From Bradyrhizobium arachidis (GTDB lineage: Bacteria > Pseudomonadota > Alphaproteobacteria > Rhizobiales > Xanthobacteraceae): a stretch of DNA of 64,000 nucleotides. Under the pieces are notes generated by a model. It ran no database searches. It worked only from the letters and a program-made list of their open reading frames with translations, and had not been told where the DNA came from. Numbering within the stretch: the first letter of the stretch is position 1; each line of letters starts with the position of its first letter. Positions 38,899 through 48,433 of the stretch are shown piece by piece. Where the stretch lies: assembly GCF_024758505.1 (NCBI RefSeq), contig NZ_CP077970.1, positions 2,542,001 through 2,606,000 on the forward strand. The letters run 5' to 3'. Both the position numbers and the translations under genes were made by a program.

Positions 38899-41193
38899 TC
38901 AGTTCAGCGTCCAGGACGCGCCACCCGTCACGCCATAATCATTCTGGCTCGCGACACCCGACACCGACACGTTGAAGCGCAGCCGGTTGTCATGGGCATA
39001 TCCGACACCTAGCGCGAGGCCGGTCTGGCCTTTGTAGCTGCCGACGCCGCCGGCCATCGAGACCTTGCCCGGGCGGTCGTCGTAACGCAGCCCGGTGGCA
39101 GCGAGCGCCAGTGCCGTGCCGGCGTTGGCCTGAACGAGGTTGGTGCTGATCTGATTTTGCAGGCTGGAGATCTGCGTCTGGACGCCGGTGGCGATGCCGG
39201 AAAGCTGGCTCACATTCACGGCATCGGTCGGCGCGATGCCGGCCGCCACATTGCTGACGCGCCGTTCGTTGCCGGCCGAGCCGAACGACACGGTGTTGGG
39301 CGCGCTCGCTACCGAGCCTTGTCCGATCGCCACCGAATTGGTGGCTGCCGCCTGCACGACGGCGTTAGCGCCAATGGCCGTGCCGTTCGCCGCCTGCACG
39401 TTGGCGCTCTGGCCGACCGCCACTGCATTGACCGTGGTGGCACTCGCGGAATTGCCGATCGCCGTCGACGAAGACACGTTTGCGACGCAGCCCGGGCAGG
39501 TGGCATTGGCGAAATCACCGAACGCCGATCCGCCGTTCGAAGCCGAGGCGGTGTTGCCCACCGCGATCGAGCCGGTCGCGATCGCGTTGGTGCCGACTGC
39601 AATCGAATTGACGCCGGTGGCCTGGGCACCAAAACCCTGCGCGATGGCGTTGGTGTTGGTAGCCTGAGCGCCGTTGCCGATCGCGATCGCGTTGCTGGCG
39701 CTGGCAAAGGCGGCGTTGCCGGCGCCATTTGTCACATTGCCGCCGATCGCGATTGAGTTCGCTCCGCTCGCCTTGGCATTGGTGCCGAATGCCGAGCTGA
39801 AGGCACCGTTCGCGTTGGCCGCCGCACCGACGGCGGTGCTGGAGATCCCGGACGCCAGGCTGTTGTTGCCGAATGCCGAGGCACTTGTATTGCCTGCGGT
39901 GCTGGCGGCGCCGAAGGCCGAGCTTGATGTTCCCGCCGCCGAACTGAGGAAGCCGTAGGCCGAGCTGTTGAGGCCGATCGCTGTGCTCATGGACCCATAG
40001 GCCGAACTGGAGATGCCACTCGCGACGGACTGATTGCCGGCGGCGGTGCTGTCGTTGCCGCTCGCACTGCTGGAGAAGCCCAAGGCGACGCTGTTGGTTC
40101 CGCTCGCCGTGCTTCCCGTCCCAACCGCCGACGCATTGAAGCCGGACGCTGCGCTGTTGACCCCATACGCCGACGCACCGGAGGCGGTCGCCGTGCTGCT
40201 GAACCCATACGCCGACGCAGCAGTGGCGGTAGCCTGACTGTTGATCCCAAAAGCCATGGCAGCGATGCCGGACGCGTTGCTGGCGGCGCCGAATGCCAAA
40301 GTGTCGAGGTTGCTTGCCTGCGCACCTGCGCCGAGAGCGATCGAATTGAGACTGGTGGCACTGGAGCCGGAGCCGATTGCGATCGCGCTGGGGCCACTGG
40401 CAAGGGCGCTGTTGCCGGCGCTGTCGCCGCCGATGGCGATGGATTTGCTGCCTTGGGCCTGGGCGTTGGCGCCGATTGCGGTTGAATACGTCTGGGTCGG
40501 ATCGAGGCTGCTGGCCAGCGCGCCCGTGCCGATCGCGGTGGCGCCGAGAGAACTCGCCGTGGCGAGGTCGCCGACTGCCGTGCTGCTGAAGCCGCTCGCG
40601 TTGCTGTTGTGGCCGGAGGCGACGCTGAAGTCGCCGGCTGCCTGAGCGCCGACCCCAAACGCCGCCGAACTGGTGCCTGAGGCCGCGCTGTTGACACCGT
40701 AGGCCGAGCCGAAATTTCCAATGGCCGTGCTGTTGAAGCCGTAGGCCGAGCTCGATGCTCCACTTGCCGAGCTGAAGGATCCATAGGCTGCGCCGCCAGC
40801 GCCACTCGCGGTGGATTGTTCGCCGGCCGCGATGCTGCCGCCGCCGCTCGCAGTGCTGCTGAGGCCAAGCGCGACGCTGTTCGCGCCGGAAGCCGAGTTG
40901 CTGACGCCGACAGCAACGCTGGTACCGCCGCTGGCGCTGTTGCCGAGGCCGCAGGCCATGTCGTTGGCGGAGGTCGCCGCGCTGCCGCCACCGCCCAGAC
41001 CCGCCGTTCCGTTTTGATTGCAGACGAACTGCGCCTGGGCCGCGCGCGGCACCAGCAGGCCGAACGTCATCGCGATCACCGTCAGGCCGATAAGCAAGGC
41101 CCGATTTTGCCTCGTGCGCATTGCGCCGCCGATGTGTCCGAATGGGAGGTTCGAATCCCCATGACGCGAGTCACGCTTGCCAACTCTCAACAT
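38899..41193 (-). CDS. Trimeric autotransporter adhesin (YadA-like)
   Basis: 764 residues. Start at ATG 41193 (MLRVGKRDSRHGDSN): GGGGGA lies five bases upstream. An extended signal region leads to ALLIGLTVIAMTFGLLVPRA, cut after AQA. Residues about 60-650 are YadA-head repeats of about 14 residues with the pattern S-A-S-G-x-x-S-x-A-x-G. A short neck (NVAAGIAPTDAVNVSQL) and a coiled coil of about 25 residues (ISSLQNQIST) lead to the C-terminal beta-barrel anchor (ALGVGYAHDNRLRFNVSVSG). It forms a trimeric surface adhesin. Very long head and almost no stalk. Confidence 0.92.
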   Translation of the reverse strand: MLRVGKRDSRHGDSNLPFGHIGGAMRTRQNRALLIGLTVIAMTFGLLVPRAAQAQFVCNQNGTAGLGGGGSAATSANDMACGLGNSASGGTSVAVGVSNSASGANSVALGLSSTASGGGSIAAGEQSTASGAGGAAYGSFSSASGASSSAYGFNSTAIGNFGSAYGVNSAASGTSSAAFGVGAQAAGDFSVASGHNSNASGFSSTAVGDLATASSLGATAIGTGALASSLDPTQTYSTAIGANAQAQGSKSIAIGGDSAGNSALASGPSAIAIGSGSSATSLNSIALGAGAQASNLDTLAFGAASNASGIAAMAFGINSQATATAASAYGFSSTATASGASAYGVNSAASGFNASAVGTGSTASGTNSVALGFSSSASGNDSTAAGNQSVASGISSSAYGSMSTAIGLNSSAYGFLSSAAGTSSSAFGAASTAGNTSASAFGNNSLASGISSTAVGAAANANGAFSSAFGTNAKASGANSIAIGGNVTNGAGNAAFASASNAIAIGNGAQATNTNAIAQGFGAQATGVNSIAVGTNAIATGSIAVGNTASASNGGSAFGDFANATCPGCVANVSSSTAIGNSASATTVNAVAVGQSANVQAANGTAIGANAVVQAAATNSVAIGQGSVASAPNTVSFGSAGNERRVSNVAAGIAPTDAVNVSQLSGIATGVQTQISSLQNQISTNLVQANAGTALALAATGLRYDDRPGKVSMAGGVGSYKGQTGLALGVGYAHDNRLRFNVSVSGVASQNDYGVTGGASWTLN

Positions 41194-41416
41194 GAATGTC
41201 CCCCAACCAACGGCAGCAGTGTGCAAGAAATCAAATAAAAGGCTGCGCGGCAGCACGCTGTCCGCGACAGGCCTACATCCCGGCATTGTCCTGCGGCAGC
41301 GGTGCCCGCGCAATCAGCGGTTTAGGGATTTATTCCGCACGTTGCAGAACCGCAACATTCGTTGCTTCTGCGTTTCCGTACATGACATCCGTGTCATCTG
41401 GCCACGGTCCGTTCGC

Positions 41417-43018
41417 TCAGCCGAACAGGGCCCGGTGATCCCGCAGAATCGCCTGCGCCGCATTGTGGCCGGGCGCACCGGTGACGCCACCACCTGGATG
41501 CGCGCCGGAGCCGCAGTGATAGAGGCCTCTTACGGGGCCGCGGTAATCCGCGTGTCCCAGCATCGGCCGCGCCGAGAAGAGCTGGTTCAGCGTCAGCGCG
41601 CCGTGAAAAATGTCGCCGCCCAACAGGCCGAACTGCCGCTCGAGGTCGAGCGGTGAGAGAATCTGGCGGCCGAGCACACTAGTGGTAAAGCCAGGCGCAT
41701 AGCGGTCCACCGTCGCGATCATGAGATCGGCGACCTCCTCGCGATGGTCGTCCCAGGATCTGCCGTCCGGCAGCTCGGGAGCGACATGCTGGCAGAACAG
41801 GCTCGCGACATGCTGGCCCGCCGGCGCGAGCGTGTCGTCGAGCGTCGAGGGGATCAGCATCTCCACGACTGGCTCCCGGCTCCAGCCATGCGCGCGCGCG
41901 TCGAGATAGGCGCGGTCCATATAGGTAAGGCTCGGTGCGAGGATGATGCCCGAGCTCAGATGATCGCCTTTGCCCGGCAGCGCGGTGAAGGAAGGCAGGC
42001 GATCCAGCGCCACGTTCATGCGGAACGTGCCCGAGCCGTTCTTCCAGTGGCGGATGCGGCCGAGGAAGTCCGCGGGCAAGGCCTCCGGTGCGACCAGCCG
42101 CGTATAGAGCAGTTTTGGATTGACGTTGGAGGCGACGTATTTTGCGCGAATGGTCGTGCCATCGTCGAGCACGACGCCGGCGGCGCGGTCGCGCTCGACG
42201 ATTACCTCGCGCACGGGCGCATCCGTGTCGATGGTGACGCCGTGCTTGCGCGCGGCTGCCGCCATCGCCTGCGTGATCGCGCCCATGCCGCCGATGGCGT
42301 GGCCCCAGACGCCCTTCTTGCCGTTCACCTCGCCAAAGGCGTGATGCAGCATGACGTAGGCCGAGCCGGCCGCGTAGGGGCTCGCATAATTGCCGACGAT
42401 CGCATCAAAACCGAACAGCGCCTTGACGAGATCGTTCTCGAACCGCTCGTCCAGCATCTCGCCGGCAGAGCGGGTGAAGAGATCGAGCAGGCTGCGGCTT
42501 TGCTCCAGCGTCAGCTTGCGCAGGATGCCGGCGCTGCCGAGCGCATTGACGGCTTCGCGGATCGCGCCCGTGCCAAAATGATCGAGCAGGTTCGGCGGCG
42601 CGCGCAGCACGAACTGCCGGAGCACGTCGGCGATGGCTTCGAGCTCGCGCGAAAATCCGTCGATTGCCTCGGCATCGTGCGCGCTGAGCTTCCGCACGGA
42701 CTCTTTCGTCCGGCCTTCGCCGGTGAGGAGATAGCTGCCATCCGGGGCGGGCAGGAAATTCTGCGCGCGCCGCTCGACGACGCGCAGTCCGTGCTCGGGG
42801 AGTCTGAGGTCGGCGATGACCTTCGGGTTGAGCAGGCTGACCGTGTAGGCCGCCACCGAATTGCGGAAACCCGGGTGGAACTCCTCGGTGACGGCGGCGC
42901 CGCCGACCACCTTGCGGCGCTCGACGACATGCACGCGCAAGCCCGCCATCGCGAGATAGGCCGCGCAGGTGAGGCCATTATGGCCAGCGCCGATGATGAC
43001 GACGTCGGTTTCGGTCAT
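41417..43018 (-). CDS. FAD-dependent oxidoreductase, phytoene-dehydrogenase-like
   Basis: 533 residues. N-terminal FAD-binding loop VVIIGAGHNGLTCAAYLAMAG (GxGxxG at 10-15), then the C-terminal motif YHCGSGAHPGGGVTGAPGHN typical of phytoene desaturase-like amine-oxidoreductases (PYROXD2-like branch). Substrate unknown; no carotenoid genes are nearby. ATG 43018 is chosen; the frame reaches upstream only through the repeat. Repeat copy 6 lies 12 bases upstream of the start. Confidence 0.88.
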   Translation of the reverse strand: MTETDVVIIGAGHNGLTCAAYLAMAGLRVHVVERRKVVGGAAVTEEFHPGFRNSVAAYTVSLLNPKVIADLRLPEHGLRVVERRAQNFLPAPDGSYLLTGEGRTKESVRKLSAHDAEAIDGFSRELEAIADVLRQFVLRAPPNLLDHFGTGAIREAVNALGSAGILRKLTLEQSRSLLDLFTRSAGEMLDERFENDLVKALFGFDAIVGNYASPYAAGSAYVMLHHAFGEVNGKKGVWGHAIGGMGAITQAMAAAARKHGVTIDTDAPVREVIVERDRAAGVVLDDGTTIRAKYVASNVNPKLLYTRLVAPEALPADFLGRIRHWKNGSGTFRMNVALDRLPSFTALPGKGDHLSSGIILAPSLTYMDRAYLDARAHGWSREPVVEMLIPSTLDDTLAPAGQHVASLFCQHVAPELPDGRSWDDHREEVADLMIATVDRYAPGFTTSVLGRQILSPLDLERQFGLLGGDIFHGALTLNQLFSARPMLGHADYRGPVRGLYHCGSGAHPGGGVTGAPGHNAAQAILRDHRALFG

Positions 43019-43030
43019 GAGGTTTCCAGT

Positions 43031-43109
43031 GTCATTCCGGGGCGCGCGACAGCGCGAACCCGGAATCTCGAGATTCCGGGTTCGGTGCTGCGCACCGCCC
43101 CGGAATGAC
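43031..43109. repeat. Palindromic repeat, GTCATTCCGGGGC family, copy 6 (most regular)
   Basis: Outer stem of 13 bp (GTCATTCCGGGGC / GCCCCGGAATGAC) at both ends, a first arm GCGCG-cgaca-GCGCG-like, a perfect 30-base central palindrome (half CGAACCCGGAATCTC) and a third arm GTGC-tgc-GCAC. Best reference copy for the cloverleaf-like layout. Confidence 0.9.
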
Positions 43110-43222
43110 GCCTGTATATCAGGCATTCGTCATTGCACCACACCACACCATTTATTGCCCGTTCATGTCGCATGTGCTCCATTGCGGCGCGCCGGCGCCC
43201 GCCGGGGTGAGCCGGAGTTTTC

Positions 43223-45502
43223 ATGGATTCCATCGTCCAATCTGCCGCCGCAGAGCAGCCGTCGTCGTCGCGAAACCGGCTGGTGCTGACGGTCTATACG
43301 GCCGCGATCTTCGTCAGCGCGCTCTTGCTGTTCTCGGTGCAGCCGCTGTTCACCAAGATGGTGCTGCCGCGGCTCGGCGGGTCGCCTGCGGTATGGTCGG
43401 TGGCGATGGTGTTCTTCCAGTCGCTGCTGCTGGCCGGCTACGCCTATGCGCATTTCCTGATGCAGATCAAAAACCGCCGGATTCCCGTGGTCGTGCATCT
43501 CGTATTGCTGGCACTGGCCTTCACCACACTGCCGCTCGGCATCGCAACCTCCTTCGGTGAGCCGCCGAATTCGGGATATGCGTTCTGGCTGCTCGGTCTG
43601 TTCGCGGTGTCGATCGGGTTGCCGTTCTTCGCGCTTGCCGCCAACAATCCGCTGCTCCAGGCCTGGTTCGTCCGCACCGGCCATCCCGACGGGCCCGATC
43701 CTTACTTCCTCTACTCGGCGTCGAACATCGGCAGCTTCCTGGCGCTTCTGTCCTACCCGGTGCTGCTGGAGCCGATGTTCACGCTTCGCACGCAAAATCT
43801 GCTCTGGAGCGGCGGCTATGGCCTTCTGATCCTGCTGATCGCCGCGTGCGGCGTGCTGCTGTTGCGCTCGCCAGCGCTCGCAGTGGCCGATGCGCGGACC
43901 GAGGACACCGATGCGCCGGCCCCGAGCCTCGTCACGCGCGCGCGCTGGATCTTCCTCGCCGCGGTGCCCTCGGGCCTGCTGATTGCGGTGACCGCGCACA
44001 TTTCGACCGACGTCGCGGCCGCGCCGCTGCTGTGGGTGTTGCCGCTGTCGCTCTATCTCCTCACCTGGGTGCTGGTGTTCCAGTCGCGGCCGCTGTTGCC
44101 ACACAAATGGATGCTGCTGCTCCAGCCGCTCGCCATCGCCGGCGTCATCTTCCTGCTGGCTTTCGGCGGCGAGCAGAACCTGCTGCTGACGCTCGGCGGG
44201 CACCAGCTCTGCTTCTTCGTGATTGCGATGGCCTGCCACGGCGAACTGGCGCGCACGCGTCCGGCCGCAAAGTACCTCACCGGATTCTATGTCGCGCTGT
44301 CCTTCGGCGGCATGGTCGGCGGGCTGTTCGCGGGCCTGCTCGCGCCCTTCACCTTCTCCTGGATCGCCGAGTATCCGATCCTGATCGCGCTCGCCGCGCT
44401 CTGCCGTCCCTCGGCCGACGAGCGGCTTGCGCGCGTCATGAATGGCTACTGGCTGCTGCTGATCGTGCTCGTGATTGCACTGATCGCGCCGTCCTATTCA
44501 ACGGGCGAGGTCGCGACCTGGTTCGAGGATCATCGCGTCTGGGTCGCCAGCGCGGTCGGCGTGCTGGCCGCATTGCTCGCGCTGGCGCTCAACGCCAACC
44601 GTTGGAAGATCTTTGCCACCGTCGTGCTCGCGCTGGCGCTGACCCGGGTCTATCCGGCGGACGATGGCCGCGTCGAGACCATCCGCAGCTTCTTCGGCGT
44701 GCACAAGATCGTGGTGACGCCCGGCGGCTATTTTCACGTGCTTATGCACGGCACCACGATCCACGGCGCCGAGCGTTTCCGCAACAATGACGGCACGCCG
44801 GTCGAAGGGCGGCCCGAGCCGATCACCTATTACCACAGGGATGGCGGCATCGGTCAGGCCGTCGCCGCGATCCGCGAACGCAAGGGCGGCCCCTTGAAGG
44901 CCGCCGTGATCGGTGTCGGCGCCGGCACGCTCTCCTGCGCCTCCGAGCCCGGCGAGAACTGGAAATTCTTCGAGATCGACCAGACCATGGTCGATACCGC
45001 GCGCGACCCGAAATATTTCCGCTACATCAATAGCTGCGCGCCGGACATCAAGCCCGTGATCGGGGACGCACGCCTCACCTTTGCCAAGGAGCCGGACGGC
45101 ACCTACGACCTCATCATCGTCGACGCCTATTCCTCGGACGCCATCCCGATTCATCTGGCGACCGAGGAAGCGATGAAGATCTACAAGGACAAGCTCGCGC
45201 CGCATGGTGCGGTGGTGATGCACGTCTCCAACCGTCATCTCGATCTGGAAACCGTCGTGGTCGGCATTGCTGATGCCAACGATCTCAAGAGCTGGGTCTT
45301 CAACGAGGACTCGGGGCGTGACTCCGACTATATCTTCTCGACCGACGTCGTGATCTCCGCGCGCGAGGAGGCCGATATCGGCAAGCTCGCCGCCTCCAAG
45401 CAATGGGAGGAGACCGAGTTCGACGACAAGCAGCGGGTCTGGACCGACGATTATTCCAATATCGTCGGCGCGCTCTTTCGCCGCCTGCGTGACGGCGAAT
45501 AG
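43223..45502 (+). CDS. Fused membrane protein/spermidine synthase-like protein
   Basis: 759 residues. The first about 480 residues carry a dozen hydrophobic helices (ISLLLFSVQPLF-like start, LPFFALAANNPLLQAWF, YSASNIGSFLALLSYP). The C-terminal part (about 500-750) is a spermidine-synthase-like SAM fold: AVIGVGAGTLSCASEPGE, then DLIIVDAYSSDAIPIHLATE. This fusion occurs widely in proteobacteria, but its reaction is not established. ATG 43223 follows a weak GGAG. It shares its 204-bp 5' gap with the oppositely oriented FAD oxidoreductase. Confidence 0.88.
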   Translation: MDSIVQSAAAEQPSSSRNRLVLTVYTAAIFVSALLLFSVQPLFTKMVLPRLGGSPAVWSVAMVFFQSLLLAGYAYAHFLMQIKNRRIPVVVHLVLLALAFTTLPLGIATSFGEPPNSGYAFWLLGLFAVSIGLPFFALAANNPLLQAWFVRTGHPDGPDPYFLYSASNIGSFLALLSYPVLLEPMFTLRTQNLLWSGGYGLLILLIAACGVLLLRSPALAVADARTEDTDAPAPSLVTRARWIFLAAVPSGLLIAVTAHISTDVAAAPLLWVLPLSLYLLTWVLVFQSRPLLPHKWMLLLQPLAIAGVIFLLAFGGEQNLLLTLGGHQLCFFVIAMACHGELARTRPAAKYLTGFYVALSFGGMVGGLFAGLLAPFTFSWIAEYPILIALAALCRPSADERLARVMNGYWLLLIVLVIALIAPSYSTGEVATWFEDHRVWVASAVGVLAALLALALNANRWKIFATVVLALALTRVYPADDGRVETIRSFFGVHKIVVTPGGYFHVLMHGTTIHGAERFRNNDGTPVEGRPEPITYYHRDGGIGQAVAAIRERKGGPLKAAVIGVGAGTLSCASEPGENWKFFEIDQTMVDTARDPKYFRYINSCAPDIKPVIGDARLTFAKEPDGTYDLIIVDAYSSDAIPIHLATEEAMKIYKDKLAPHGAVVMHVSNRHLDLETVVVGIADANDLKSWVFNEDSGRDSDYIFSTDVVISAREEADIGKLAASKQWEETEFDDKQRVWTDDYSNIVGALFRRLRDGE

Positions 45503-45507
45503 AAGAC

Positions 45508-46500
45508 TCAAGGGCTGACTGGCGTTCCCTCAGGTAATGCAATGCCCTTCTCGCCTGCGACCTGGCGCAACAAGTCGGGACGGTCGGAGATGATGCCGTC
45601 GACGCCGAACTCGATCATGCGCGCGATGTCGTCGGCCTTGTTGACCGTCCAGACCACGACGCGCAGTCCGAGCGCATGGGCTTCGGTGATCAGCGCCGGA
45701 GTGACGTCGCCGAAATAGGGTGACCAGATCGCGCCGCCCGCCGCCTTGATCGTATGCGGCAGCGAGCCGCCATGGTCGGCCGGGTTGAAGCCCGCCATCC
45801 AGCTGGTCGCCTTGTCGAGTGCGATGGTCGGTGCGGAGCCGCGCTGCAGGGTCAGGTACACCGTCGGAATCTTCGGTGCCTGCCGCTGCACCAGTTGCAG
45901 CGTCCGCCAGTCGAACGACTGGATCATGACGCGATCGGAAAGTCCCTCAGTGTCGATGACGCCAAGGAGTTTTGCGACGAACGTCTGGGGATCAACCGTC
46001 TCGTCCGGGCGGTTCGGATCGATCTTGGTCTCGATGTTGAAACGCACGCGCGTGTTGCCGGACTTGCGCACCAGTGCGAACACCTCCTTCAACGTCGGGA
46101 TCCGCGTGCCCGGCAGCGCGCGCTGGTCCGGAAACGATTTTGCGTAATTGCTGTCGGGACGGATCTGGCCGACGTCGTAGCTTCTTGCCTCATCGAGCCG
46201 CAGCTTCACGAAGGGCGTACCGGGCGGGGCGATGTAGTTGCCGGCGGCGTCGCGGGTGAGGTCGGGGTTGAGGGTGCGCTCATGCGACACGATCACCTCG
46301 CCATCCGCAGTCACGCCGGTGTCGAGTTCCAGCGTATCGACGCCCATGGTCAAGGCATTGGCGAAGGCAGGCAGGGTGTTTTCGGGCAACAGCGCCCGCC
46401 CGCCGCGATGCGCCTCGAGATCGAAGGAGTCCAGGGCCATGGCCTGTCCTGCAATGAGAACGCACAGTGCCGTCAAAAGTGTCGAAGCAGGGGAGGGCAT
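45508..46500 (-). CDS. Secreted glycerophosphodiester phosphodiesterase
   Basis: 330 residues. Signal peptide (LLTALCVLIAGQAMA). GDPD catalytic features: AHRGGRALLPENT with His31, Arg32 and Glu40, VIVSHERTLN with the second His, and NIETK for the metal-binding Glu. It hydrolyses glycerophosphodiesters to glycerol-3-phosphate in the periplasm, feeding carbon or phosphate uptake. ATG 46500 follows a run of GGAGG-poor sequence; no better start exists. Convergent with the preceding plus-strand gene, six bases apart. Confidence 0.93.
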   Translation of the reverse strand: MPSPASTLLTALCVLIAGQAMALDSFDLEAHRGGRALLPENTLPAFANALTMGVDTLELDTGVTADGEVIVSHERTLNPDLTRDAAGNYIAPPGTPFVKLRLDEARSYDVGQIRPDSNYAKSFPDQRALPGTRIPTLKEVFALVRKSGNTRVRFNIETKIDPNRPDETVDPQTFVAKLLGVIDTEGLSDRVMIQSFDWRTLQLVQRQAPKIPTVYLTLQRGSAPTIALDKATSWMAGFNPADHGGSLPHTIKAAGGAIWSPYFGDVTPALITEAHALGLRVVVWTVNKADDIARMIEFGVDGIISDRPDLLRQVAGEKGIALPEGTPVSP

Positions 46501-46601
46501 CGGAGGTTTCCATGTCGGTTGCCCCGGCCTGTCCCGGGCGGCCGCTCAGGCCGCGGAGCGCGTCGCGCGCTGCTGCTCAGTTGGGGGCGACGGGGCGGCG
46601 G

Positions 46602-47381
46602 TCAGTTCTGATAGTAGTAATAACCGCCGCGCGGCTGGTAGTACGGCTGCGGCTGCCGGTAATAGTAGCCTTGCTGGCCGTAGCTCGGATCGTAGGACTG
46701 ATACTGCCGCGACTGCTGCTGCTGATAGACCTGCGCATCGTACAGGCGGCGGTTGTCGCGCGGCGCGGGATACCGTGCGCCGGTATCAGTGCCGTCGGCC
46801 GGATAGATGTAGCCGTCGTTCTGCGGCATGTAGTTACGGCCAGGCTGCGCCTGCGGCGTCAGGTCAACGGGATCACCGGCGGCGCTGTATTGATCCTGCG
46901 GAACGGTACCGCGGCGGGCAACGTTGCTGCCGCGCGGATTGCGCGCCATCGCCACGCTTGCCGAGCCGGTCAGGGTCACCGTGGTGTTCAGCACGCCCTG
47001 CTGCTGGACCAGTGCATAGAGCGTCGAGGCATTCGCACGCGACAGCCGCACGCAGCCATGCGAGGCGGGCGAGCCGAGCCGACCGACGGAGTCGGTGCCG
47101 TGGATCGCGTGCCCGACCTTGGTGAAGAAGATCGCGTGCGGCATCGGCGCGTCGTCGAATTCCTTCGAGTAGTGGTCCTCTTCCATGCGGAAGGCACGGA
47201 AATTTCCGCTCGGCGTTTCGCGCGACGGGATGCCGGTCGAGACCGGCCAGTGATAGCGCTCGACGCCGTCGATCGCGACGGTCATCGCCTGGTTGTCCTT
47301 GTCGACGGTGATCTCGACCTTGGCCTGCGCGACGCCCGCGCTCAAAAATATCAATGAAAAAGCGATGAAAAAGGAACGCAT
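46602..47381 (-). CDS. L,D-transpeptidase (YkuD domain)
   Basis: 259 residues. Signal peptide (FFIAFSLIFLSAGVAQA). YkuD domain with HAIHGTD and the active-site motif SHGCVRLS (Cys110). The last about 60 residues are rich in Tyr, Gln and Pro (QQQQSRQYQSYDPSYGQQGY), unlike most family members, and likely disordered. It crosslinks peptidoglycan or links proteins to it. ATG 47381 gives a clean signal peptide; the frame continues upstream only through the repeat. Confidence 0.92.
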   Translation of the reverse strand: MRSFFIAFSLIFLSAGVAQAKVEITVDKDNQAMTVAIDGVERYHWPVSTGIPSRETPSGNFRAFRMEEDHYSKEFDDAPMPHAIFFTKVGHAIHGTDSVGRLGSPASHGCVRLSRANASTLYALVQQQGVLNTTVTLTGSASVAMARNPRGSNVARRGTVPQDQYSAAGDPVDLTPQAQPGRNYMPQNDGYIYPADGTDTGARYPAPRDNRRLYDAQVYQQQQSRQYQSYDPSYGQQGYYYRQPQPYYQPRGGYYYYQN

Positions 47382-47574
47382 TTGACTGTTGGCCTCCGGC
47401 CTGTTCGAGCAAGCGCCGCGGCTCTCCGTCCCCCGGCCTACACTATGCCAGATTGGGTGATGGTTCCAGCGACCCGCGATCCGATCGTTAACGCGGAGCC
47501 GGGCGTAAGCAAGGCCGCCAATTGCCCGATTCTCGCTCGCAGCGCTGACATTTTCGCGAGCAGCGCAACTCACC

Positions 47575-47663
47575 GTCATTCCGGGGCGCCCGAAGGGCGA
47601 ACCCGGAATCCAGAAGTTGTGGCGCGAGATTCCGGGTTCGCGCTTCGCACGCCCCGGAATGAC
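47575..47663. repeat. Palindromic repeat, GTCATTCCGGGGC family, copy 7
   Basis: Outer stem GTCATTCCGGGGC / GCCCCGGAATGAC. First arm GCCC-gaa-GGGC; central ACCCGGAAT...ATTCCGGGT palindrome; third arm GCG-ctt-CGC. It lies between the ABC permease and the L,D-transpeptidase gene, nine bases past the permease stop. Confidence 0.9.
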
Positions 47664-47671
47664 AGCAATCG

Positions 47672-48433
47672 TCAGTTCTTCAGCCGATAGCCGGTCCTGA
47701 AAATCCACCAGATCAAGACCATGCAGATCACGAGGAACGCGCTGATCATGAAGATGCTCAGGCCCACGCTGACGTCGGCGATCTCGAAGAAGCTCCAGCG
47801 GAAGCCGCTGATCAGATAGACGACCGGGTTGAGCAGCGCGACGGTGCGCCAGCCCTGGGGCAGCATGTTCACCGAATAGAAGCTGCCGCCGAGGAAGGTC
47901 AGCGGCGTCACCACCAGCATCGGAATCATTTGCAGCTTCTCGAAGCCGTCGGCCCAGATGCCGATGATGAAGCCGAACAGGCTGAAGGTGACGGCGGTGA
48001 GCACCAGGAAGGTCAGCATCCAGATCGGATGGTGAATGTGTAAGGGAACAAAGAGTCCCGCGGTCGCCAGGATGATGAGGCCCAGAATGATCGACTTGGT
48101 CGCGGCCGCTCCGACATAGCCGAGCACGATCTCGAAATAGGAGATCGGCGCGGAGAGGATCTCGTAGATCGTGCCGACGAATTTCGGGAAGTAGATGCCG
48201 AAGGAGGCGTTGGCGATGCTCTGCGTCAGCACCGACAGCATCACGAGGCCTGGCACGATGAAGGTGCCGTAGCTCACGCCTTCGACATGATCGATGCGTG
48301 AGCCGATCGCGGCGCCAAACACCACGAAGTAGAGCGAGGTCGAGACCACTGGCGAAACGATGCTTTGCAGCAGCGTGCGCCAGGTGCGCGCCATTTCGAA
48401 CAAATAGATGGCGCGAACGGCGCGGAAATTCAT
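47672..48433 (-). CDS. ABC-2 type exporter permease (YadH-like)
   Basis: 253 residues, six transmembrane helices. The YadH-like sequence includes [48 protein letters not shown] and [14 protein letters not shown]. Pairs with the ATPase encoded just upstream on the same strand; the start ATG 48433 overlaps that gene's stop as ATGA. Substrate unknown; homologues of this pair are not assigned a firm cargo. Confidence 0.92.
   Translation of the reverse strand: MNFRAVRAIYLFEMARTWRTLLQSIVSPVVSTSLYFVVFGAAIGSRIDHVEGVSYGTFIVPGLVMLSVLTQSIANASFGIYFPKFVGTIYEILSAPISYFEIVLGYVGAAATKSIILGLIILATAGLFVPLHIHHPIWMLTFLVLTAVTFSLFGFIIGIWADGFEKLQMIPMLVVTPLTFLGGSFYSVNMLPQGWRTVALLNPVVYLISGFRWSFFEIADVSVGLSIFMISAFLVICMVLIWWIFRTGYRLKN

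Noticed and set aside
39157..39756. Plus-strand frames across the adhesin gene
   Set aside because: Antisense to the repeat-rich head-coding region; the codon periodicity belongs to the adhesin.
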